Origin: PCC-10605 sp964409355
GTDB lineage: Bacteria > Cyanobacteriota > Cyanobacteriia > Cyanobacteriales > Cyanobacteriaceae
Assembly (NCBI GenBank): GCA_964409355.1
Contig: CAYPDC010000155.1
Span: forward strand, 1-8,918
DNA: 8,918 nt
Direction of reading: 5' to 3'
Shown here piece by piece: positions 1 to 6,212 of the stretch (position 1 is the first letter of the stretch; each line of letters begins with the position of its first letter). A program made the position numbers and the translations under genes. The notes under the pieces were generated by a model that saw only the letters and a program-made list of their open reading frames with translations, searched no databases and had not been told where the DNA came from.

Positions 1-160
1 TTTACCCTCACTTAATCTCAGCTAACTTAATTTTTTACTTTGAAACAGCCCTGCCTTAACACTAAGGGGGAATTATCAAGAAAATGGGTAGATTCTTTCT
101 TGGAAACTACCTTAAGCGATGCCCTGAGCTTGTTGAAGTGTTAAACTTAACGGATATTGA
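1..160. other. Intergenic region downstream of gloB
   Basis: No convincing coding sequence is visible. It holds two structures: an imperfect inverted repeat at 87-111 (listed separately) and, at 122-140, CCCTGAGCTTGTTGAAGTG. The second resembles the dispersed intergenic motif CCCTGAGCTTGTCGAAGGG that I recall from many bacterial genomes; here it is degenerate. Any gene further left lies outside the window. Confidence 0.5.
87..111 (-). terminator. Weak candidate terminator of gloB
   Basis: The arms GGTAGATT (87-94) and AAACTACC (104-111) pair over 8 bp with one mismatch around a 9-nt loop. Read on the minus strand, the stem is followed by CATTTTCTTG, an interrupted U-tract, about 50 nt past the gloB stop codon. 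The stem is short and not GC-rich, so this is only a candidate. Confidence 0.25.
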
Positions 161-934
161 CTAAAAATTATCCTTCATACCCCGTAAACGAGCAAACACT
201 CTTTCTGGCTCATGGTATCCCATAGCTGTCATTATATTCTCATTATCCCAACGCATGAAAGGATTTGTTCTTTTTTCCACACCAATGGTAGAAGGCACGG
301 TAGGAATATCTTTCTGTCTTGCTTCGGTGACAACTTGATAACGTTGCTGTAAATCTGGATTATCTCCGTCAACGGTGAGGGCAAATTTTAAATTACTTAA
401 AGTATATTCATGGGCACACCAAACCCTCGTATTATCGGGTAAACGACGGAATTTGTCTAAAGATACTACCATGTTAGCAGGAGTGCCTTCAAATAATCGC
501 CCACAACCCCCCGCAAACAGCGTATCTCCGCAGAATAATTCTCCACAATCCGACTCATCTACAGGGGGGAAATAATAAGCAATATGTGCTTTTGTATGCC
601 CCGGCACAAAATAAACCTCTGCTTCTCTGTGTGCAAATTTTACTTTATCTCCATCTTCGAGAAAGACATCTTGACGGGGAATCCTACCTCGATCGCACTT
701 TCCTCCATAGACGATCGCATCAGGAAAACGTTGTAAAAGTTCTTTATTTCCGCCTACATGATCTAAATGATGGTGAGTGTTAAATATAGCTTTGAGAGTG
801 CCGCCTAATCGCTCTATTTCTGCTAAAATCGGTTCAGATACAGCAGGATCAACTACGGCTATGTCATGAGTATCAGGATCATGAATTAAGAATACATAAT
901 TATCACTCAAAACGGGAATACGAATAATCTCCAT
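161..934 (-). CDS. gloB: Hydroxyacylglutathione hydrolase (glyoxalase II)
   Basis: This is a 257-residue enzyme of usual family length. It hydrolyses S-D-lactoylglutathione to D-lactate and glutathione in the cytosol, the second step of methylglyoxal detoxification after glyoxalase I. The metallo-beta-lactamase fold motif THHHLDH is at residues 53-59 (metal ligands H54, H56, D58, H59). Further metal ligands are H113 in PGHT, D137 in GDTLF and H175 in AHEYT. The AGGCGR segment at 141-146 and the C-terminal NPFMR stretch are typical of the glutathione-binding HAGH C-terminal domain, which separates it from generic lactamase-fold hydrolases. All expected residues are present. The ATG at 932-934 puts the usual N-terminus (MEIIRIPVLSDNY) at residue 1; no Shine-Dalgarno sequence is visible, which is common in cyanobacteria. 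It is transcribed divergently from narB with no obvious functional link. Confidence 0.95.
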   Translation of the reverse strand: MEIIRIPVLSDNYVFLIHDPDTHDIAVVDPAVSEPILAEIERLGGTLKAIFNTHHHLDHVGGNKELLQRFPDAIVYGGKCDRGRIPRQDVFLEDGDKVKFAHREAEVYFVPGHTKAHIAYYFPPVDESDCGELFCGDTLFAGGCGRLFEGTPANMVVSLDKFRRLPDNTRVWCAHEYTLSNLKFALTVDGDNPDLQQRYQVVTEARQKDIPTVPSTIGVEKRTNPFMRWDNENIMTAMGYHEPERVFARLRGMKDNF

Positions 935-1099
935 GACGATTAAATAGTGGTGTTAGTGGTTTAATTCAAAATATCGATAAATAAAATGCAAAAATAGAAA
1001 GACTCTTAACATTCAGTATTAAAAGAGACATTTCTTTACATAATCTGCTGAAAGGATTAGTAGATAAATTAAGAGGTTTTATTGGATTAATGCTAAACG
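935..1099. promoter_or_regulatory. Divergent gloB/narB promoter region
   Basis: These 165 AT-rich bases must carry the start signals of both flanking genes. TACATAAT at 1037-1044 and TAGATAAAT at 1061-1069 could act as -10 elements for narB; neither has a good -35 box. For gloB, TATTTAAT at 938-945 (reverse strand) is a possible -10 element very close to the start codon. A perfect NtcA site (GTA-N8-TAC), expected for nitrogen-controlled cyanobacterial genes, is absent. The nearest match is GTA-N8-GAC at 1016-1029, and its spacing to either -10 candidate is not canonical. Confidence 0.4.
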
Positions 1100-3256
1100 A
1101 TGAGTGAAAAAATTACCACTGTTTGCCCTTATTGTGGAGTTGGTTGTGGTTTAGAAGTTCAACCCTCTACCTCCGAAAAAAAAGCGATCAATAAGGATTC
1201 TGAAAAAAAGCAGGAATGGAAAGTAATGGGCGATCGCACCCATCCTTCTAGTTTAGGCAAAGTGTGTGTCAAAGGGGCAACGGTAGCAGAGGCGATGAAT
1301 ACAAGTCGCCTTGAATATCCCTTGTATAGAGAAAAATTAGATCAAGAATTTCGACGCATTGATTGGGAAGAAGCCTTTAACCTCATCGTTAATCAAATCC
1401 AGTCAGTGCAGAAAACCATTGGCGTTGACGGTATTTGTGTGTACGGCTCAGGTCAATTTCAAACAGAAGACTATTATACTGCTCAAAAATTGTTCAAGGG
1501 GTGTTTAGGCACAAATAATTTTGACGCTAATTCTCGTCTGTGTATGTCTTCGGCTGTATCGGGTTATATAGGGAGTTTTGGTGCAGATGGGCCTCCTTGT
1601 ACTTATGAGGATTTAGAATTAACGGATTGTGCATTTTTAGTCGGCACAAATACTGCTGAATGTCATCCCATCGTTTTTAACCGTTTAAGGGCATATCACA
1701 AGAAAAATGACCATGTTAAAATGATTGTGGTTGATCCTCGTCGCACAGCTACCGCAGAAGTAGCGGATCTTCATTTAGCGATTCAACCGGGTACGGATAT
1801 TGATCTATTTAACGGGATTGCTTATTTATTATTAAAATGGGATGCCATCGCCCCTGATTTTATCGAAAACCATACCCAAGGCTTTGAGGAATATCAAGAG
1901 ATAATCCGTCATTATCCCCCTGAAATAGTGGCACAAAAATGCGGTATTGATGTGAATGACTTAGAAACCGCCGCCCGTTATTGGGCAGAGTCAGAAAAAG
2001 TGTTATCTTTATGGTCAATGGGATTAAATCAGTCTTCCGAGGGTACGGCAAAAGTAAGAACTTTGATTAATCTGCATTTGATGACTGGTGCGATCGGCAA
2101 AGCAGGATCTGGACCTTTTTCTCTCACAGGGCAACCTAACGCCATGGGAGGTAGAGAGGCAGGGGGATTAGCCCACATTCTCCCCGGTTATCGCAGTGTG
2201 ACTAATAGTCATCATCGACAGGAATTAGAGCAATTATGGCAATTACCATCTGGCTCAATTTCTCCTCAAGTAGGTAAAACTGCGTGGGAAATGATTACGG
2301 GTTTAGAAACAGGGGATGTGGGTTTTTTGTGGATTGCCGCCACCAATCCTGTGGTAAGTATGCCAGATTTAGAAAGGACAAAACAAGCCCTCTTAAAATC
2401 TCCTTTCACCGTCTATCAAGATGCTTATTATCCCACAGAAACCGCCTATTATGCCCATTTAGTCTTACCCGGCAAACAATGGGGAGAAAAATCCGGTACT
2501 ATGACTAATTCAGAACGGGTTGTCACCTATTGCACCGCATTTAGTGAGCCTAATACCGAAGCAAAAGCGGATTGGGAGATTTTTGCCGAAGTCGGAAGAA
2601 GATTGGGTTTTGAACAGTATTTCAACTTTACTAACTCCGCCCAAGTATATCAAGAGTTTGTGGCTACAACGCGCGATCGCCCCTGTGATATGTCGGGTTT
2701 AAGTCATGAATTGTTAGCTGAATATGGACCCATACAGTGGCCTTTTCCAGTGGGAAGCGATCCGCAAAACCGTTACGGTAGAAGACTTTACACCGATTTA
2801 AAATTTCACACCGAAGACGGTAAAGCAAAATTTATCGCCCTTCACAGTCGAGGTTTAGCCGAACCTCCTAACCCTGATTATCCTTTAGTTTTAACCGTAG
2901 GCAGACTTTATGGTCATTGGCATACCATGACCCGCACTGGTAGAATTGATAAAATAGTTAAAATGCACCCTGAACCTTTCCTCGAAATTCACCCTAAAGA
3001 TGCTAGTAAGTATGAATTAGAAGATAATGATTTAGTGAAAGTCGTCTCCGAGAGAGGAAAAGCGATATTCAAAGTGAAAATAACAAGGGCGATCGCACCT
3101 TCTACGGTATTTGTGCCGATGCACTGGGGTTTTTTGTGGGCAGAAAATGCGGAAGCCAATAGCCTCACTCATTCTCACGCTTGTCCAATTTCCAAACAAC
3201 CCGAATTAAAAGCCTGTGCGGTTAACTTAATCAAAATAGTGAATAGTTTAGAGTGA
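1100..3256 (+). CDS. narB: Ferredoxin-nitrate reductase NarB
   Basis: This 718-residue assimilatory nitrate reductase reduces nitrate to nitrite with electrons from reduced ferredoxin. It uses one [4Fe-4S] cluster and a molybdenum bis-molybdopterin guanine dinucleotide cofactor. The cluster ligands are C9, C12, C16 and C56, and K58 in VCVKG is the conserved lysine between cluster and cofactor. C148 in SRLCMSS is the expected molybdenum ligand. The catalytic molybdopterin oxidoreductase domain follows to about residue 580. The dinucleotide-binding domain occupies about 594-712, starting with LTVGRLYGHWHTMTRTGR. Residues 22-40 form a Lys/Glu-rich stretch between cluster ligands. No nirA, nrt or cofactor-synthesis gene is in the window, so narB is not in a visible nirA operon here. 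The start at 1100 is right because CPYCGVGC then sits at residue 9. The final residues V-N-S-L-E and the TGA are encoded inside a 7-bp repeat array. Confidence 0.95.
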   Translation: MSEKITTVCPYCGVGCGLEVQPSTSEKKAINKDSEKKQEWKVMGDRTHPSSLGKVCVKGATVAEAMNTSRLEYPLYREKLDQEFRRIDWEEAFNLIVNQIQSVQKTIGVDGICVYGSGQFQTEDYYTAQKLFKGCLGTNNFDANSRLCMSSAVSGYIGSFGADGPPCTYEDLELTDCAFLVGTNTAECHPIVFNRLRAYHKKNDHVKMIVVDPRRTATAEVADLHLAIQPGTDIDLFNGIAYLLLKWDAIAPDFIENHTQGFEEYQEIIRHYPPEIVAQKCGIDVNDLETAARYWAESEKVLSLWSMGLNQSSEGTAKVRTLINLHLMTGAIGKAGSGPFSLTGQPNAMGGREAGGLAHILPGYRSVTNSHHRQELEQLWQLPSGSISPQVGKTAWEMITGLETGDVGFLWIAATNPVVSMPDLERTKQALLKSPFTVYQDAYYPTETAYYAHLVLPGKQWGEKSGTMTNSERVVTYCTAFSEPNTEAKADWEIFAEVGRRLGFEQYFNFTNSAQVYQEFVATTRDRPCDMSGLSHELLAEYGPIQWPFPVGSDPQNRYGRRLYTDLKFHTEDGKAKFIALHSRGLAEPPNPDYPLVLTVGRLYGHWHTMTRTGRIDKIVKMHPEPFLEIHPKDASKYELEDNDLVKVVSERGKAIFKVKITRAIAPSTVFVPMHWGFLWAENAEANSLTHSHACPISKQPELKACAVNLIKIVNSLE

Positions 3257-3280
3257 ATGGTTTATAGTTGATAATAGTCA
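3239..3280 (+). repeat. Tandem 7-bp repeat array (GTGAATA family), left copy
   Basis: Read in steps of seven from 3239, the units are GTGAATA, GTTTAGA, GTGAATG, GTTTATA, GTTGATA and ATAGTCA: degenerate but clearly periodic. It resembles cyanobacterial STRR sequences. The array begins inside the last codons of narB, covers the whole gap between the two convergent stop codons, and ends with the stop codon of the minus-strand gene. The first 22 bases match the array at 3782 in 19 positions and in the same orientation. Confidence 0.75.
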
Positions 3281-3781
3281 CCCTTGATAGCCTTGTAAGT
3301 TTTCAGGATTAAGCACAGTTAAAATCTTTGTGGCTTGATTTTTTATACTTTGCTCACCTTCGACTATGATCAAATATTTACCTTGATTCAGACGATTACG
3401 GTAGGGTAAAGCATCGCCACTACCTTCCGCTAAACCGATGCTACCTCCCACAAAAAAACTACCCATAGCACCTCCGATCGCGCCTAAAAAACCACCTATG
3501 ATATGATTAAAAGGCTCACCTGCCCAACCAAAGGTATCAATAGTGGTAATGGCATCAAAAGTATAACCACCGAAGAAACCGAAAGGCACTAGCCAATAAG
3601 CCATTCTGATGGCATTTTTACGCCCCTCATCTTCAGGTTTAATAAAGCCAAATTCATCCGCACTTTTGTAACCTTTACCGAGAATCGATATTTGTTTTGT
3701 GGGAATACCCGCTTTTTCAAGGGCAGTATAGGCTTCTTCTGCTTGGATGCGATCGGATAATACAGCAATTAAGTAATTCAT
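3278..3781 (-). CDS. Small membrane protein of unknown function, YflT/GSP17M-like ends
   Basis: This 167-residue protein is not firmly recognised. The N-terminal 35 residues (MNYLIAVLSDRIQAEEAYTALEKAG) look like a beta-alpha unit with a conserved-type Ala/Glu helix, similar in pattern to general-stress-protein 17M/YflT domains. Residues 134-157 (KYLIIVEGEQSIKNQATKIL) repeat that strand-helix pattern. Between them lie two likely membrane segments, about 57-79 and 93-117. The second is a dense glycine zipper (G96, G97, G100, G103, G104, G107, G112, G113, G116), which suggests tight helix packing or oligomerisation in a membrane. It runs convergent to narB with 21 bp between stop codons and lies downstream of lpdA on the same strand. 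The gene is bracketed by direct copies of a 7-bp repeat array that touch both its stop and its start codon. No ribosome binding site is visible. A stress or envelope role is only a guess. Confidence 0.8.
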   Translation of the reverse strand: MNYLIAVLSDRIQAEEAYTALEKAGIPTKQISILGKGYKSADEFGFIKPEDEGRKNAIRMAYWLVPFGFFGGYTFDAITTIDTFGWAGEPFNHIIGGFLGAIGGAMGSFFVGGSIGLAEGSGDALPYRNRLNQGKYLIIVEGEQSIKNQATKILTVLNPENLQGYQG

Positions 3782-3823
3782 GTGAATAGTTGATAGTGAA
3801 TAGTGAATAATTAATAGTTACTT
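3782..3823 (+). repeat. Tandem 7-bp repeat array (GTGAATA family), right copy
   Basis: The units from 3782 are GTGAATA, GTTGATA, GTGAATA, GTGAATA, ATTAATA and GTTACTT. The array starts at the base next to the ATG (3779-3781) of the small membrane-protein gene, so the immediate 5' leader of that gene is repeat sequence. It has the same orientation and family as the array at 3239-3280. Confidence 0.8.
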
Positions 3824-3891
3824 CTCCGAACCCCGAACGGTTATCGAGCGTAGTCGAGATGCCGAACTCCGAACTCCGAACTCCTAACTTG
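3824..3891 (+). repeat. Composite repeat: TCGA-rich core flanked by GAACTCC-type 7-bp units
   Basis: The order is CTCCGAA and CCCCGAA units (3824-3837), a core running from 3839 to 3863 that contains TCGAGCGTAGTCGA (3844-3857), then three exact GAACTCC units at 3864-3870, 3871-3877 and 3878-3884, and a decayed unit TAACTTG at 3885-3891. The core resembles dispersed intergenic elements of the type GAGCGTAGTCGAGA that I recall from other bacteria. The TAG stop of lpdA (reverse strand, 3884-3886) spans the junction between the last two units. With the neighbouring array, the whole 102-bp gap between two genes is repetitive. Confidence 0.75.
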
Positions 3892-5308
3892 CCCGTTTAT
3901 AAGCCTCGTCTAATACCTCCGATAAGGTAGGATGAGCATGGACATTAAAGGCTAATTCATGAACTGTTTGGCGAGATGCGATCGCATTTGCTGCTTCTTG
4001 AATTAAATCCGAGGCATGAATACCGATAATATGGACTCCGAGTAACTCGCCCGTATCTTTGCGGAAAATAATCTTGGCGATACCGTCTGTTTCTTTTTCT
4101 GCTAAGGCTTTAGAATTGCCCTTAAAGTAGGTTTTAGCGGTTGCTACCTCAAAATCTTCGTTTTTACCTAATTCTTTGGCTTGAGGCTCGTTTAAGCCCA
4201 CATAACTGATTTCAGGATGGGTAAAAGCGGCGGCGGGGATACTACGATAATCGATGGTTTTATCATTACCACACATATTCTCTACTGCAATGATACCTTG
4301 TCCTGATGCCGCATGGGCTAACATCATTTTACCATTAGCGTCACCCACAGCCCATAAATGGGGTACTACCTCACCATCTTTCAAAACCTGCATTTTATCG
4401 TTGACGGGGATAAATCCTCTTTCCGTTTCGATACCAAGATTTTCTAAGCCGAGATTTTTAGTGGCTGGAATGCGTCCTGTAGCCACTAAACAAGCATCCA
4501 CCTCTAATACGTCCACGATTTCCTTGGTTTTTGCGTCTGTTAACTCGATTTTGACAGGATTGCCGGGGGTAATTTTAGTGGCGAATACTCCTGTATAGGT
4601 CTCGATGTCACGATTTTTGAGTAAAACCTTTTCTGCAATTTTAGCAATATCAGGATCAAAGGTAGGCATTAATTGATCCATTGCCTCAATCATGGTAATT
4701 TCTGAACCTAAAGCAGTATAAACATCAGCAAATTCTAAACCAATGTAACCACTACCGATAATGGCAATCCACTGGGGTAAAGACTCTAATTTCACCGCCT
4801 GATCGCTAGTATAAACGGTTTTGCCGTCCACTTCTACCCCCCTAGGCACAAAAGGCACTGAACCAGGACACAACATAATATCTTTCGCTGTGACTACTTT
4901 CTCTGAACCATCATTGCCGATGACAATGACTTTTTGAGGTTCGGCTACTTTACCCCAACCTTTGACAATATCGACTTTTAAACGAGTTAAACTATTGGTT
5001 AAATCTGATTGAATTTTACTGACTAAATCATTAGCATGAGATGCGATCGCACCTCGATCGAAACTGACAGCGCCCACCGTTACACCCATAGATTCTAAAT
5101 GGGCTGTTTCTCTTAATTCTCTCACTTTACCAGAGGCCGCCAAAAGGGCTTTAGAAGGGATACAGCCACGATTAACACAAGTGCCACCCATATCTCCTGC
5201 TTCCACAATAGCAGTTTTCAAACCACATTTCACAGCGTGTAAAGCAGCACCATGACCACCAACACCCGCACCTATAATAATTAAATCATAATCGAAAGAT
5301 TTACTCAT
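3884..5308 (-). CDS. lpdA: Dihydrolipoyl dehydrogenase (E3)
   Basis: This 474-residue flavoprotein reoxidises dihydrolipoamide bound to E2 or glycine-cleavage H protein and passes electrons through FAD to NAD+. It serves pyruvate dehydrogenase and glycine decarboxylase. An N-terminal FAD motif GAGVGGHG lies at 13-20. The redox-active disulfide is C44/C49 in GGTCVNRGCIPSKAL, the dihydrolipoyl-dehydrogenase form rather than that of glutathione or mercuric reductase. The NAD-binding motif GSGYIGLE is at 185-192, the second FAD motif is AVGDANGKMMLAHAA, and the C-terminal dimer domain carries the catalytic pair H459/E464 in HAHPTLSE. The start at 5308 fits family length; the upstream GAGAAAG is too far away to be a good ribosome site. 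Upstream on the same strand, 94 bp away, is the acetyltransferase gene, so read-through is possible. Its stop codon lies in a 7-bp repeat array. Confidence 0.95.
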   Translation of the reverse strand: MSKSFDYDLIIIGAGVGGHGAALHAVKCGLKTAIVEAGDMGGTCVNRGCIPSKALLAASGKVRELRETAHLESMGVTVGAVSFDRGAIASHANDLVSKIQSDLTNSLTRLKVDIVKGWGKVAEPQKVIVIGNDGSEKVVTAKDIMLCPGSVPFVPRGVEVDGKTVYTSDQAVKLESLPQWIAIIGSGYIGLEFADVYTALGSEITMIEAMDQLMPTFDPDIAKIAEKVLLKNRDIETYTGVFATKITPGNPVKIELTDAKTKEIVDVLEVDACLVATGRIPATKNLGLENLGIETERGFIPVNDKMQVLKDGEVVPHLWAVGDANGKMMLAHAASGQGIIAVENMCGNDKTIDYRSIPAAAFTHPEISYVGLNEPQAKELGKNEDFEVATAKTYFKGNSKALAEKETDGIAKIIFRKDTGELLGVHIIGIHASDLIQEAANAIASRQTVHELAFNVHAHPTLSEVLDEAYKRAS

Positions 5309-5402
5309 AATACTTTACACTTTCTCGCTAAAATCTGGAAAAAATAAACCATAACCCTTATATTACCTTAACTTCGACCTGAAAATAATTTAGAGCCTTA
5401 GT

Positions 5403-6047
5403 TTACCTGAGTTGGGAGTCAGCCATTTTTCTTAATTCTAAGAGATTATTACCGGATAGGATTTGAATAGAATCGGTAATTTTCTCTAACGACCAGTTCC
5501 ACCATTTTAACTCTAATAATAAAGCAATTATCTCATCATCAAAACGTTTTCTAATGATTTGGGCAGGATTTCCACCGACAATGGTATAAGGTAAAACGTC
5601 TTTTGTGACAAGGGAATTGGTAGCAACGATCGCACCATCTCCAATTTTAACCCCCGGCATAATGGTGGCATTATAACCCAACCAAACATCATTACCGATC
5701 ACAGTATCCCCTTTTGATGTACCTTCCACAGACATTTTATCTTCCCAACCATGACAAAAAATAGCAAAAGGATAGGTGGTAAAATTGTTGAGAGGATGAT
5801 TTGCACCATTCATAATAAATTTGACATCACTGGCGATAGCACAGAATTTGCCAATAATTAATTTATCACCGATAAAATCAAAATGATAAAGCACATTTTT
5901 TTCAAAATTTAGGGGGTTTTCCAAATCATCATAATAAGTAAAATCTCCAACAATTATATTCGGATTACTGATAATATTTTTAAAAAAACAAAGATGATAA
6001 TAATTTTCTAAAGGATAAACTATATTCGGGTTTGGATAACTACTCAT
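5403..6047 (-). CDS. Vat/CatB-type hexapeptide-repeat O-acetyltransferase
   Basis: This 214-residue left-handed beta-helix acyltransferase belongs to the xenobiotic acetyltransferase group, which contains streptogramin A acetyltransferases (Vat) and type B chloramphenicol acetyltransferases. These move acetyl from acetyl-CoA to a drug hydroxyl. Family marks are MNGANHP at 79-85 with H84 as the expected catalytic base, TYPF at 91-94, GDTVIGNDVWLG at 113-124, IMPGVKIGDGAIVATNS at 129-145, GGNPAQIIRKRF at 158-169 and KWWNW at 181-185. Length and motif order match Vat proteins closely. The beta-helix part and catalytic His are intact, so the gene should be functional. The real substrate is unknown; many chromosomal relatives have never been tied to resistance. 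The 5' part is markedly AT-rich: by hand count 27 of 120 bases at 5881-6000 are G or C, against 25 of 60 in a sampled lpdA stretch. It holds no HIP1 octamer. Confidence 0.87.
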   Translation of the reverse strand: MSSYPNPNIVYPLENYYHLCFFKNIISNPNIIVGDFTYYDDLENPLNFEKNVLYHFDFIGDKLIIGKFCAIASDVKFIMNGANHPLNNFTTYPFAIFCHGWEDKMSVEGTSKGDTVIGNDVWLGYNATIMPGVKIGDGAIVATNSLVTKDVLPYTIVGGNPAQIIRKRFDDEIIALLLELKWWNWSLEKITDSIQILSGNNLLELRKMADSQLR

Positions 6048-6212
6048 AAAAAAACTGTCTCTTAACTTTTTCTTCCCTTCGCCACATGAGTTAAATGTAA
6101 ATGGGCTTAATTCCTATATATTCGCTACTTTTCAGGATAAAATTGCTATATTATGTTATTTTATTAAAAATAATAGTCCAACATATTAAATTTTATTACT
6201 AAAAACTGGTTT
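6048..6212. promoter_or_regulatory. Divergent AT-rich promoter region, acetyltransferase/binding protein
   Basis: This 165-bp gap separates two divergent genes. TATATTAT at 6147-6154 is a plausible -10 element for the binding-protein gene, without a good -35 box. Just downstream, TTATTTT (6156-6162) and AAAATAA (6167-6173) form a perfect 7-bp inverted repeat around ATTA. It is composed only of A and T, so it could be an operator or chance. No known regulator site is recognised. Confidence 0.35.

Noticed and set aside
1016..1029. GTA-N8-GAC as an NtcA operator for narB
   Set aside because: One half-site is mismatched at its first base, and the distance to either -10 candidate does not fit the usual spacing of about 22 bp, so I do not list it as a site.
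3239..3891. CRISPR-like repeats
   Set aside because: The units are 7 bp, contiguous and without unique spacers; no cas gene is nearby.
4254..4598. 114-codon plus-strand open frame inside lpdA
   Set aside because: It lies wholly antisense to a strongly conserved enzyme, and its translation shows no domain or ribosome site. It is a shadow of lpdA codon structure.
5309..5402. Terminator between the acetyltransferase and lpdA genes
   Set aside because: I found no stable hairpin with a U-tract in this 94-bp gap, so the two genes may be co-transcribed.
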